Positions 15,982 to 23,029 are shown, counted from the stretch's first letter. The stretch: 23,029 nt of DNA from Clostridiales bacterium UBA1779 (GCA_002314565.1 DCGL01000035.1:1-23029), one strand, 5' to 3'. A program made the numbers and translations. Notes: generated by a model from the sequence alone, not told the origin.

Positions 15982-16876
15982 ATCCCCTGTTTTTGCGGCA
16001 GGATTTCTGGTATTCGGTGGGGGGGACGGTGTAGGCCGCCTTGAAGAGGCGGCAGAAGTAGTACGAACTGGAAAAGCCGAGGGAGTACGCGACCTCGGCG
16101 ATGGAAAGGCCTGTGAAGCGAAGCAAATCCTGGGATTTGCGAAGCTTGACGCAGTTTACGTAGTGAGTGACGGTGGTGCCGAGGTGGTCGTGGAACAGGC
16201 GCATGATGTACTGCTTCGAAAAGCCGAATTCTTCGGACAGGCCGGACAGCGTTATCGGCATCGTGTAATTGTCCTCGATAAAGCCCGTGATTTTTAGCAG
16301 GGCAGCGGGCTGATGCCGGCTGTCCGTCAGGGCTTCGGATGAAACCGAGGAAAGAGTCAGGAGCAGGTTGAAGAAGGAGTTCTGCAGGCGCAGTCTGTCA
16401 AGCGGCGACGAGCCGAGTCTGAATTCTTCGCAACGGGAAATTCTGTAGCGCAGAGACTCGGCACGGTCGCCGAGAAAAACGACGTCGTTTATGAAAATAT
16501 CCACGGGGAGCTCATCCGTATATTTGTCTTCGTTCTGCGACTTGGTCTGTGACAGTTTCATTTTCTGCAATTCGTCCGAGACCGTCTGCTCAGAGCAGGC
16601 AGACAGGGGTTTCACCGATGTGAAATGAACGAAATAAAAATCGCAGTCTCCTTCGGCGCGGATGGTATAGCGCGTTCCTTCAGGAATGATATGACTGCAG
16701 CCGGAGCGCACCGAAACCTTCGTTCCGTCGGCAAAATCATAGGAAAACTCCCCTGAAACGACGAAAATCAGGTCATTATCATCGTGACAGTAGCTTTCGG
16801 TCCAGCCGTGACGGTATTTTATATGGCCGACGCGGGTGACAGTCGGAAGAGGTGAGATACAGAGACGGAAAAACAT
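15980..16876 (-). CDS. AraC/XylS family transcriptional regulator
   Basis: 298 residues from ATG 16876. Residues about 10-110 form a cupin-like sensing domain (GHIKYRHGWTES, DDNDLIFVVSGEFSYDF, IIPEGTRYTI), typical of sugar-responsive members. About 195-298 hold the two helix-turn-helix motifs: ITLSGLSEEFGFSKQYIMRLF and LSIAEVAYSLGFSSSYYFCRLF, ending with TVPPTEYQKSCR. It would sense a sugar and activate or repress the divergent isomerase operon; three AGTGCA sites lie between the two genes. A longer in-frame version would extend into the promoter, so the ATG next to AAGGA is preferred. A run of seven C residues encodes the two prolines near the C-terminus (16019-16025). The gene converges on the DHHW gene and its stop lies in the palindrome. 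Confidence 0.92.
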   Translation of the reverse strand: MFFRLCISPLPTVTRVGHIKYRHGWTESYCHDDNDLIFVVSGEFSYDFADGTKVSVRSGCSHIIPEGTRYTIRAEGDCDFYFVHFTSVKPLSACSEQTVSDELQKMKLSQTKSQNEDKYTDELPVDIFINDVVFLGDRAESLRYRISRCEEFRLGSSPLDRLRLQNSFFNLLLTLSSVSSEALTDSRHQPAALLKITGFIEDNYTMPITLSGLSEEFGFSKQYIMRLFHDHLGTTVTHYVNCVKLRKSQDLLRFTGLSIAEVAYSLGFSSSYYFCRLFKAAYTVPPTEYQKSCRKNRG

Positions 16877-16885
16877 GCTCCTTTT

Positions 16886-16890
16886 TCCTT
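16886..16890 (-). promoter_or_regulatory. Ribosome binding site of the AraC-family regulator
   Basis: AAGGA on the minus strand, nine bases before ATG 16876; a second GGAG abuts the ATG and is too near to be the main site. This position, downstream of the -10 box, rejects the longer N-terminus. Confidence 0.65.
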
Positions 16891-16899
16891 TCAAATTGC

Positions 16900-16926
16900 A
16901 GCCCGGTGTATTCACGGGCTTTTTTC
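16900..16926 (+). terminator. Hairpin plus T-tract antisense to the araC leader
   Basis: AGCCCG, loop GTGTATTCA, CGGGCT, followed by TTTTTTCTTT on the plus strand. As drawn it would stop plus-strand transcription running antisense through araC before it reaches the isomerase promoter. On the minus strand it is a stable hairpin in the araC leader. Confidence 0.5.
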
Positions 16927-16936
16927 TTTGCCTGCA

Positions 16937-16965
16937 ATTATAAAGTACAGTGCAAAAAATGTCAA
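16937..16965 (-). promoter_or_regulatory. Promoter of the AraC-family regulator
   Basis: On the minus strand TTGACA (16965-16960), 17 bases, TATAAT (16942-16937): a perfect sigma-A promoter. An AGTGCA site (16949-16954) lies between the two boxes, a position suited to autorepression. Confidence 0.85.
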
Positions 16966-17007
16966 TAAAAAGTTTCATATAGTGCAAAAAAGAGCCGATG
17001 CAGTGCA
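16949..17007 (+). promoter_or_regulatory. Three AGTGCA operator-like sites between divergent promoters
   Basis: AGTGCA occurs at 16949-16954, 16981-16986 and 17002-17007. The first two extend to AGTGCAAAAAA. The spacings of 32 and 21 bases are close to three and two helical turns, so all three face one side of the DNA. The third abuts the -35 box at 17008. These are good candidates for binding by the adjacent AraC-family protein. Confidence 0.6.
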
Positions 17008-17037
17008 TTGACACCCAAAGCTGTAAAAATGTATAAT
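17008..17037 (+). promoter_or_regulatory. Promoter of the sugar isomerase operon
   Basis: TTGACA (17008-17013), an 18-base spacer, TATAAT (17032-17037). A second TATAAT at 17042-17047 lies ten bases further. GAAAGG upstream of ATG 17086 is the ribosome site. Confidence 0.8.
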
Positions 17038-17085
17038 TATGTATAATTTCATTGACGATTATAAGATAATCAGAAAGGCTTAAGT

Positions 17086-18522
17086 ATGAAATTTGACAGA
17101 AAACCCAGAATCGGTCTGCTCCTTATCGGAGCCAAGAGATTCAAGCCCCTCGGAGAGGGCACTGCCCGCGGAAATTACGAGCAGAGAAAGGCAATCGAGG
17201 CCGAAAGCTATATGAAAAAATTCGCGGAATTTGCCGACGTCGTCTTCGACGGACCCGTTTACGAAAGGGAAGAGGCAGAGGCCGCCGCCCGCAAGTTCTA
17301 TGCGGATAAGGTTGACTGCGCCGTTGCGATTTTTATGTCCTGGGCAGAGGATTTTGCCTGGATTCACTTCCTGCGTGAGCTCCCGCTCTCGGTTCCGCTG
17401 TTCTTCGCTTCGGTTGTGCGCGACAGCCTGTCCATCACCGACACGAATGACGAAGATCAGTTCGTCGATTTCCTCTCAGCTGGGGCACTCGTCGGATTCC
17501 AGGAAGCTTCGGGCTCCTTCCGCCGCTTCAATCGCCCGATGACGGACATCTGCATCGGAACTCTGGACGAAGTATGTGCAAAACTCAAAGTGTTCGCCGC
17601 AGCCTGCAAGGCAAGATCGGTGCTCAGAGAAACTAAAATCTCACTGCTTTCCTGCTACAACGAGGCGATGTGGGCGACCTATCTCGACCCGTACAACATT
17701 TTCATGAAAATCGGACCCGAGATTCATTTTCTGTCGATAATGGAGCTCGTCAACGAAATCAACGCAACCGACGACGCTCTTGTATCTAAGATGTCGAAGG
17801 AGCTCTGTGAAAAATACAGGGTTTATCCGAACGTCGACTACGCAAAGCTCGACGCGTCGGTCAAGGCAACCTACGCGATGGAGCAGATTGCCATGCGCGA
17901 GGGGACCGACCTGCTCGTCCTCAACGATATCGACACGGTTTTGTTTGCAAACGTCGGTCTTCGTCCCGGCTTTGCCCCGACAAGAGCCGACCTTCCGATG
18001 GTAACGGTTCCCGAAGGAGATATAGGAGGCGGACTTGCAACCTACATCCTGCAGATGCTTTCAGGCAGGAATGCAAACTTCATCGAGCCCTTCTACATTG
18101 ACCACAAACGCGGGGTCATCGTTGCAGGTCACGCAGGTCCGAACAATTATCGCGACCCTGACGGCAAGTGCATCATCGCCCGCGATGAAAGATTTGCAAA
18201 GAGCGGCTGGAAATATGCCGGAGCTCCCTTTGCCTGGTACGTTTTCCCGACCGGGCTTAAAACAATGCTTCACATGTCCGAGAAAAACGGCCGCATGAAG
18301 ATGGTCTGCACACTCGTCGAGTGCATCCCGACCGAGCATTATCTGGCGTCTTACTCACACGCCGATTTTAAGCCTGCAAACGGCATGACTCCGGAAGAGC
18401 TTTTCCAGAAAATCTGCGAAAACGGAGTTACACAGCACTACGGTATCGCTCCCGGCGACGTGACGGCCGAGCTTGAGGCACTTGCCGGGCTTATGGACTT
18501 TGAATTTGTCTGCATAAAATAA
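17086..18522 (+). CDS. L-fucose/L-arabinose isomerase-like sugar isomerase
   Basis: 478 residues, close to the usual length of arabinose-isomerase-type enzymes. It has the three-part plan of the family: an N-terminal Rossmann-like part (PRIGLLLIGAKRFKPLGEG, then DVVFDGPVYEREEAEAAA and DCAVAIFMSWAEDF), a middle part, and a C-terminal beta-rich part. Candidate metal ligands are in LLVLNDIDTVLF (Asp281/Asp283), VTVPEGDIGGGLATY (Glu310, Asp312) and the late His-rich stretch CIPTEHYLASYSHADF. VIVAGHAGPNN is another family-like block. It should convert an aldose to a ketose in the cytosol. Which sugar is unknown, and a close relative acting on a different deoxy- or aldopentose is possible. It heads an operon divergent from araC. 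The ribosome site is GAAAGG. Confidence 0.75.
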   Translation: MKFDRKPRIGLLLIGAKRFKPLGEGTARGNYEQRKAIEAESYMKKFAEFADVVFDGPVYEREEAEAAARKFYADKVDCAVAIFMSWAEDFAWIHFLRELPLSVPLFFASVVRDSLSITDTNDEDQFVDFLSAGALVGFQEASGSFRRFNRPMTDICIGTLDEVCAKLKVFAAACKARSVLRETKISLLSCYNEAMWATYLDPYNIFMKIGPEIHFLSIMELVNEINATDDALVSKMSKELCEKYRVYPNVDYAKLDASVKATYAMEQIAMREGTDLLVLNDIDTVLFANVGLRPGFAPTRADLPMVTVPEGDIGGGLATYILQMLSGRNANFIEPFYIDHKRGVIVAGHAGPNNYRDPDGKCIIARDERFAKSGWKYAGAPFAWYVFPTGLKTMLHMSEKNGRMKMVCTLVECIPTEHYLASYSHADFKPANGMTPEELFQKICENGVTQHYGIAPGDVTAELEALAGLMDFEFVCIK

Positions 18523-18570
18523 TAATCCGCGTGACCATAATAAATTTATAGAAAGAACCGGTATATAAAA

Positions 18571-20379
18571 ATGAGTTTTATGTTCAATCCCTTCCCCTAC
18601 AGCGACCCCGTCGCAAAGAACGTCATCACTGCACCGAATCTTGATTTATCCGTCGTTTCCACCGGAAACGACGCCGTTGGCGCGGCACTTTCGGATATTG
18701 TCAAAAAGAATGACGGCAAAATTATTGCCGTTGACGGATATACGACTGCCCCCTTTGACAGTCTGTGCGGACTTTTCCCGAAGGTCGAGTTCGTAAAGGT
18801 CTCGGATATTTACAAGTCTGCCGACGAACTCAGAGCACTGTTTGCGGACAATCTGCCCGAAGACAGAGTCAAGGACCCCGTTCTTCTTTACGGAAAGCTC
18901 TTCAAAGAGGGATACCGCGGACTTTTTGATGCCGAAAAGCTTGCAAAGCTTGAAAAAAAGCTTGCAGAAAACGCAAAAACGCTGGTTTTATACGGCTACG
19001 GGGCGCTGTGCCCGGAACTGAGAAAATACGCGGCGGTGAAAATCTGGATGGATATCACTCCGCTCCAGGCAGTGCTGAACGTAAAGAAGGGCGGATTTAT
19101 CAACCTCGGAAACGACAGAGAGCTCCCCTTCAAGGCGACGATGAGACGCAATTATTACGTCGATTTTGAGACTGCCTTTACTCTCAGATGTGAACTCCTT
19201 TCAAAAAAATGCCTCGATTATTACGTCTGCTCGGACGAGCCCGAAAATCTGCAGCTGCTGCCGGCGGATATTCTGTTCGGACTCTGCGCCCGCGTGACGG
19301 ATTATCCCTTCCGCCAGAAGCCGGTTTATCTCGAGGGCGTCTGGGGCGGATATTACACGATGCACGTCCGCAATCTGCCCGCGACGATGAAAAACTGTGC
19401 CTGGGTCTTCGATATGATTCCGATGGAGGTCTCGACCGTCATCGAGTGTCAGGGCAAGAGAATTGAGGTTCCGTTCTACACGGTAGTTGCCTCCGAGGGC
19501 GAAAAGCTGATGGGTAAGCAGTGCATGCAGGACTTCCACGGCTTCTTCCCGATCCGCTTCAATTACGACGACACCTTCCACGCCTCCGGAAATATGTCGG
19601 TTCAGCTGCATCCCGGAGCGGATTTCGTCATGAAAGAGAATGGGGAGCTCGGCCGTCAGGACGAAAGCTACTACGTTTTCGTCACCGGGCAGGGGGCCCG
19701 CACCTATCTCGGCTTCAATCAGGATGCCGACGTCGACGAATTCGTCGAAAAAGTGCTTGACAGTGAGAAAAATCACACGGAAATCGACTATAAAAAGTAT
19801 ATTTACGGGGTTCACAGTGAGCCCGGCACCCAGGTGATGATTCCTGCCGGCACGATTCACGCCTCCGGACAGAACCAGGTCATACTTGAAATCGGCTCGC
19901 TGACCGTGGGCTCCTACACCTACAAAATGTACGACTACCTGCGCCGCGACCTCGACGGAAATCCGAGACCGATACACTCCTATTTCGGCAAGACGAACCT
20001 CAATCACGCGATGAAAGAGGAGTACGTCAAGGCCAACCTCGTCAACGGCCGCAAGAGAATTCTGCGCGAGGATGCCGAGGGGCAGGAGTGGGTTGTCGGC
20101 GAATGCGAGCAGCTTTATTTCTCGCTGCGCAACCTCTGCTTCGGTGACCATTTCACCGATACAACGAAGAGATACAGCGAAAGCGGAGATTTCTGCGTGC
20201 TTGCGCTGCTTGACGGTGAGGACGTAACGGTGCGCTCGCTTTCCGATTCCTCGCTTTCGTTCAATATGAAATTTATGGATATGGTCGTCATTCCCGCTTC
20301 GATGGGAGACTATGAGTTTGTGAACAACAAACCCGGCACGAAGATCGTAATGCACAAGACGATGCTGAAGAGAGACTGA
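18571..20379 (+). CDS. Two-domain class I mannose-6-phosphate isomerase-like protein
   Basis: 602 residues, far longer than the roughly 310-390 of ordinary class I phosphomannose isomerases. The C-terminal half is the zinc cupin: SVQLHP (Gln345, His347), DESYYVF (Glu365) and MIPAGTIHASGQNQVILEI (His430) supply the four expected zinc ligands, and DLDGNPRPIHS follows. The N-terminal 230 or so residues (KIIAVDGYTTAPFDSLCG, PVLLYGKLFKEGYRGLFD, TLVLYGYGALCPEL, KIWMDIT) resemble the fold of a uridine kinase/NTPase without a recognisable Walker A loop; this is my reading and is tentative. The protein would interconvert a phosphorylated aldose and ketose downstream of the isomerase and ROK kinase. 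It follows the isomerase gene by 48 bases. Confidence 0.8.
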   Translation: MSFMFNPFPYSDPVAKNVITAPNLDLSVVSTGNDAVGAALSDIVKKNDGKIIAVDGYTTAPFDSLCGLFPKVEFVKVSDIYKSADELRALFADNLPEDRVKDPVLLYGKLFKEGYRGLFDAEKLAKLEKKLAENAKTLVLYGYGALCPELRKYAAVKIWMDITPLQAVLNVKKGGFINLGNDRELPFKATMRRNYYVDFETAFTLRCELLSKKCLDYYVCSDEPENLQLLPADILFGLCARVTDYPFRQKPVYLEGVWGGYYTMHVRNLPATMKNCAWVFDMIPMEVSTVIECQGKRIEVPFYTVVASEGEKLMGKQCMQDFHGFFPIRFNYDDTFHASGNMSVQLHPGADFVMKENGELGRQDESYYVFVTGQGARTYLGFNQDADVDEFVEKVLDSEKNHTEIDYKKYIYGVHSEPGTQVMIPAGTIHASGQNQVILEIGSLTVGSYTYKMYDYLRRDLDGNPRPIHSYFGKTNLNHAMKEEYVKANLVNGRKRILREDAEGQEWVVGECEQLYFSLRNLCFGDHFTDTTKRYSESGDFCVLALLDGEDVTVRSLSDSSLSFNMKFMDMVVIPASMGDYEFVNNKPGTKIVMHKTMLKRD

Positions 20380-20522
20380 TTCCCGGCGGAATATGCGCAA
20401 ATCAGGCTGCTTTTGAAAGGCGCACTGCGCATAGTTTGCACTTAAACGCCTGAAGGCGGCCTGTTTATCAAACGCGCTCGCGGGGCCTCTTATGAATATC
20501 TGCAAGTCAGGAGTCCGACAAT
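20380..20522 (+). other. 143-base gap before the ROK kinase gene
   Basis: It contains short hairpin-forming pieces (CGCC-TGAA-GGCG near 20448-20459; GTTT-ATC-AAAC at 20463-20473), no T-tract and no clear promoter. AGGAG before ATG 20523 is the ribosome site. The rest looks unremarkable. Confidence 0.5.
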
Positions 20523-21395
20523 ATGAAAAAATGCATACTCGCAATAGATGCCGGCGGGACGTTCTTAAAATCCGCGCTCGTCTGTGACGGAAAAATTGTT
20601 CCGGACACATACGTGAAAATCGGAGTTGATTCCGACAGGGGAAAAGCGGAAGAAGTACACGCAGCGTATCTGAAGCTTATCGGGGAAGAGAAAAAAATAG
20701 CTGCGTCGCTGGGGTTTGAAATTGCATCAGCGGCGGTCGATACACCCGGTCCCTTCGATTTTGCAAGCGGAACGCCGCTGATGAAGCACAAATACCGTGC
20801 AATTTACGGTATTTCGCTGCGCCCGTGGTTTTCCGAGCTTCTTCCGGGCGTTCCGGTGTACTTCGTGCACGATTCAGCGGCCTTTATACGCGGCGTTGCC
20901 GCAGAGGTTCCAGACTGCAGCCGCGTTTCCGGGGTAATGCTCGGAACCGGCCTCGGCTTTGCAATGGCAGTGGACGGAAAGCCGCTTGTCAATGAAAACG
21001 GAGCCCCAAGGGTCAGCATTTATGCCTCCGCCTACCGCGACGGAACCGCGGAAGACTACATTTCAGGCCGCGGAATTCTGCGCCGGTACAATCTGTATTC
21101 CTCCGTCCACGCCCCTGATGCCAAAACCGTCGGGGACCGCGCCGACAGCGGAGACGTTGCCGCAATCCGCGCGTACTCCGAAACCGGAAAGTTTATCGCC
21201 GAAGTCGTCTCTCCCATACTGAAGGAGTACAAAATTGAAGCCCTGATAATCGGCGGACAGATAGCAAGGTCGTTTTATCTGTTTGAAGGGGAGCTCCGCG
21301 CCGGTCTTTCAGACGTGCCGACGCTGAAATATGTAAAAATGTCGGATAATATCGACGACTGCCACCTCCTCGGCTCCGCCTCATCTGTTCTGTGA
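20523..21395 (+). CDS. ROK family sugar kinase
   Basis: 290 residues. The phosphate-binding start KCILAIDAGGTFLKSALV (Asp9 to Thr13) and the second nucleotide loop VMLGTGLGFAMAVDGK are typical of ROK/glucokinase-like ATPases. VYFVHDSAAF carries Asp117, the probable catalytic base (family pattern N/H-D-x-A). TPGPFDFASG matches the PGP(V/I)D loop. The Cys-x-Cys-Gly-x2-Gly-Cys zinc motif common in ROK proteins is absent; the equivalent region reads RDGTAEDYISGRG, as in some zinc-free members. It should phosphorylate a hexose or N-acetylhexosamine in the cytosol with ATP; the substrate is open, presumably the product of, or a co-substrate with, the isomerase. AGGAG lies upstream. Confidence 0.85.
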   Translation: MKKCILAIDAGGTFLKSALVCDGKIVPDTYVKIGVDSDRGKAEEVHAAYLKLIGEEKKIAASLGFEIASAAVDTPGPFDFASGTPLMKHKYRAIYGISLRPWFSELLPGVPVYFVHDSAAFIRGVAAEVPDCSRVSGVMLGTGLGFAMAVDGKPLVNENGAPRVSIYASAYRDGTAEDYISGRGILRRYNLYSSVHAPDAKTVGDRADSGDVAAIRAYSETGKFIAEVVSPILKEYKIEALIIGGQIARSFYLFEGELRAGLSDVPTLKYVKMSDNIDDCHLLGSASSVL

Positions 21396-21403
21396 GGCGA
21401 ACC

Positions 21404-21425
21404 GGGGGACGTTTCCGGTGGTTCA
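21404..21425. repeat. Solo copy of the GGGGACGTTTCC repeat
   Basis: A single arm (GGGGGACGTTTCCGGTGGTTCA) lies nine bases after the ROK stop, without its inverted partner. It equals one arm of the palindrome at 22985-23029 apart from one extra G, and so appears to be a degenerate or half element. Confidence 0.75.
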
Positions 21426-21430
21426 CCCAA

Positions 21431-21447
21431 TTTTTGAACTCCTTCCA
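21431..21447 (+). repeat. Copy 2 of a 17-bp intergenic direct repeat
   Basis: Identical to 12484-12500 (TTTTTGAACTCCTTCCA), here between the ROK stop and the next ribosome site. Function unknown. Confidence 0.6.
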
Positions 21448-21476
21448 TAAAAATTTCGAAAGGATAGGTTATTCCA

Positions 21477-22958
21477 ATGAAAAAAACACAGTTGCCGGCA
21501 ATTATTCTTGCGTTGATTATGTGCGTGTCTCTGGTTTCGTGCGGTGACAGTGCCGTAAAAGAACCGGCTGAAACGACCGAAGCGGCAGCCGGGGAGCAGA
21601 CCGCGGCGCAGGTCGGGACGACAATCCCGGAAACCACGCAGTTCAATGCCCTTAACGTGCTCGGAAAGCGCGATCTGGGCGGAGAAACGCTGACTTTTTA
21701 CACGAGATCATACAACGGCGAATGGTCTTCGGACCTTTTGTATGAGGAAATCACCGGAGAGGCCATCACGTCGGCGATTGCTTCCCGAAATCTGAAGATA
21801 ATGACGGATTACAACGTCAAATTTGCCGAGAAAAAGAGCGGAGCGCAGTCGTATTACGCCGAGGCGGAAAAACAGCTTGCGGCGGGAGCTCCGGATTTTG
21901 ACGTTATGTACCTGAGTATGCGCGATGCGGCCCAGATGTCGGTCGACGGATATCTGCTTCAGGTCAATAAGATGGAAAATCTGAGTCTGGATGAGTCCTG
22001 GTGGAGCCCGTTTTTGCAGCCTCAGCTCTCGATTGCCGGCAAGAATTACTATGTGACCGGTGAAATCACGACGATTGACGACATAAGCATCCGCGCGATT
22101 TTCTTCAACAAGACCATGCTGAACGACATCGACAGCTCGGTAAACCTGTACGATATGGTTTCTCAGAACAAGTGGATGCTTGAGGATATGTTCAAGCTGG
22201 TTAACAGCGCGCTCAGCGACGTCGGCGAGGACGGAAAAATCGTGCTCGGAACCGACAAAATCGGTCTGCTTGCCGAGGGTACGCTCGGATATCAGCTGCT
22301 GATGGGCACGGGAGAGAAGATTATTTCGAAGGACAGCGAGGACACCCCGATTATTTCCGTTTCGGAAAGCCGTCCGATTGAGGTTATCGACTGGCTGACA
22401 CAGCACGTTGCGAACAATCTTGCGGTTCAGACCGGAGATTCCGTTTATATTCCTTTTGCCGAGGGAGGAGTACTCTTCGGTATGGCTACCATTGCCCGTG
22501 AGAACAATCTGAAGGGCTACGAAATCGATTTCGGTATGGTTCCTTATCCGAAATACAATTCGGATCAGGAGGAGTATCATTGCTATTCGGACTCCTACTG
22601 CCCGAACGCAATCGCATTCCCCTTCGGACTTGAAGCTGCCCGCGTCGAACTCGGCACCTTCGTCTGCGAAGCTCTTGCCATCGAGTCCGTCAACACCGTC
22701 ACACCGCAGTTCTACGACATCGCGATGAAAATCCGCAATGCCCGCGACGAACGCTTCGGCGAAATGCTCGACATCATCCGTGATAACTATATGATTGACC
22801 TTGCCGACGTTTTCCTCAACACCTGGGCGCTGCGCACCCCCGTCACCAAGGCCATATCAAGCGGCACCTCCATCGTTACGACGGTCAAGGGGCTCGAAAA
22901 ATCCGCCAAGCAGAAGATAAAAACTACAACAACCAAGATTGCCGAACTTGATCATTAA
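21477..22958 (+). CDS. Extracellular solute-binding lipoprotein, paralogue of the 2573-4069 product
   Basis: 493 residues. MKKTQLPAIILALIMCVS leads to a lipobox LVSC with Cys22, then a Thr/Ala/Glu-rich tether to about residue 55. The body contains the family 1 binding-protein features GETLTFYTRSYNGEW, FFNKTMLNDIDSSVNLYDMV, NKWMLEDMFKLVNSAL and a late block FGEMLDIIRDNYMIDLADVFLNTW, which parallels MIDIVRANILYEMSDIFG of the first lipoprotein; both end with a Lys-rich helix. No ABC permease or ATPase gene is next to it within the window, though some could follow beyond the right edge. It is the last visible gene of the sugar operon and probably supplies the sugar the operon metabolises. AAAGGA lies before the ATG. 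Confidence 0.8.
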   Translation: MKKTQLPAIILALIMCVSLVSCGDSAVKEPAETTEAAAGEQTAAQVGTTIPETTQFNALNVLGKRDLGGETLTFYTRSYNGEWSSDLLYEEITGEAITSAIASRNLKIMTDYNVKFAEKKSGAQSYYAEAEKQLAAGAPDFDVMYLSMRDAAQMSVDGYLLQVNKMENLSLDESWWSPFLQPQLSIAGKNYYVTGEITTIDDISIRAIFFNKTMLNDIDSSVNLYDMVSQNKWMLEDMFKLVNSALSDVGEDGKIVLGTDKIGLLAEGTLGYQLLMGTGEKIISKDSEDTPIISVSESRPIEVIDWLTQHVANNLAVQTGDSVYIPFAEGGVLFGMATIARENNLKGYEIDFGMVPYPKYNSDQEEYHCYSDSYCPNAIAFPFGLEAARVELGTFVCEALAIESVNTVTPQFYDIAMKIRNARDERFGEMLDIIRDNYMIDLADVFLNTWALRTPVTKAISSGTSIVTTVKGLEKSAKQKIKTTTTKIAELDH

Positions 22959-22984
22959 GTTTTGCAGCGGACCGGGGCGGACCA

Positions 22985-23029
22985 GGGGACGTTTCCGGTG
23001 GTTCAATTTGAACCACCGGAAACGTCCCC
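22985..23029. repeat. Perfect palindrome, REP-like element of the GGGGACGTTTCC family
   Basis: Two perfect 22-bp arms (GGGGACGTTTCCGGTGGTTC and two more bases; the last arm ends at 23029) with a single central T, lying 27 bases after the lipoprotein stop. The window ends at the outer edge of the element, so it may continue. It could act as a bidirectional terminator, but no T-tract is visible on the plus strand. Confidence 0.9.

Noticed and set aside
16019..16025. Phase-variable seven-base tract inside araC
   Set aside because: The reading frame is intact, the tract encodes two ordinary prolines, and a slip would alter only the last dozen residues. The evidence is too weak to call it a switch.
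16877..17014. Longer N-terminus for the AraC-family protein
   Set aside because: It would run through the araC promoter boxes and the ribosome site. The family starts near the ATG at 16876.
19201..20610. Long open frame on the minus strand opposite the phosphomannose isomerase-like gene
   Set aside because: It mirrors the codon bias of the real gene. The plus-strand frame has the zinc-site motifs and a full-length match to its family, while the minus frame has no recognisable domain.
21708..22580. Open frame on the minus strand opposite the second binding lipoprotein
   Set aside because: The plus-strand protein has a lipobox and family blocks. The minus frame lacks a ribosome site and known motifs.

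Overview
The window looks like chromosomal DNA of an uncultured gut or rumen Clostridium-type Firmicute (Oscillospiraceae-like). The reasons are moderate G+C with C/G-ending codons in parts, strong AGGAGG-type ribosome sites, near-consensus sigma-A promoters (TTGACA-17-TATAAT), short lipoprotein signals ending in VSC, paralogous clostridial-style solute-binding lipoproteins, a family 4 uracil-DNA glycosylase and a YIETNG..YIDTG surface protein. The genus cannot be read from the window. I saw no tRNA, rRNA, transposase, integrase or CRISPR array.

Layout. (1) 1-4408, minus strand: an exported surface set transcribed from one consensus promoter (4145-4173): a solute-binding lipoprotein, a TIM-barrel glycosidase-like lipoprotein coupled to it by a TAATG overlap, and a secreted protein cut by the window edge. 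(2) 4409-10215, minus strand: amidohydrolase, uracil-DNA glycosylase, a free-standing adenylation-carrier-condensation NRPS protein and a divergent cation-diffusion-facilitator protein. They are closely spaced and probably read from the promoter at 10247-10275. (3) 10391-15850, plus strand, from a divergent promoter at 10333-10361: FkbH-like glyceryl transferase/phosphatase, acyl carrier protein, MBOAT O-acyltransferase and DHHW-family protein. This has the logic of the Dlt D-alanylation system, with the D-alanine ligase replaced by an FkbH enzyme. I infer that a glyceryl-type group is charged on a carrier protein and moved through the membrane onto a surface polymer. (4) 15851-15979: the gap between two convergent genes is filled by a near-perfect 132-bp palindrome. 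(5) 15980-22958: an AraC-family regulator and a divergent sugar operon (fucose/arabinose isomerase-like protein, two-domain phosphomannose-isomerase-like protein, ROK kinase, solute-binding lipoprotein). (6) 22959-23029: a second type of palindromic repeat.

How they fit together. The two ends handle external glycan or sugar (two related binding lipoproteins, a glycosidase-like protein, and an isomerase/kinase/phosphoisomerase route under AraC control). The middle is built around carrier-protein chemistry: the FkbH-ACP-MBOAT-DHHW operon, and back to back with it an orphan A-PCP-C NRPS protein. The most interesting material is the Dlt-like glyceryl system, the orphan NRPS protein with an atypical A4 core, the two REP-like repeat families that share a GGGGACGT-N4-GGTGGT backbone, and three helically phased AGTGCA sites between araC and the isomerase gene.
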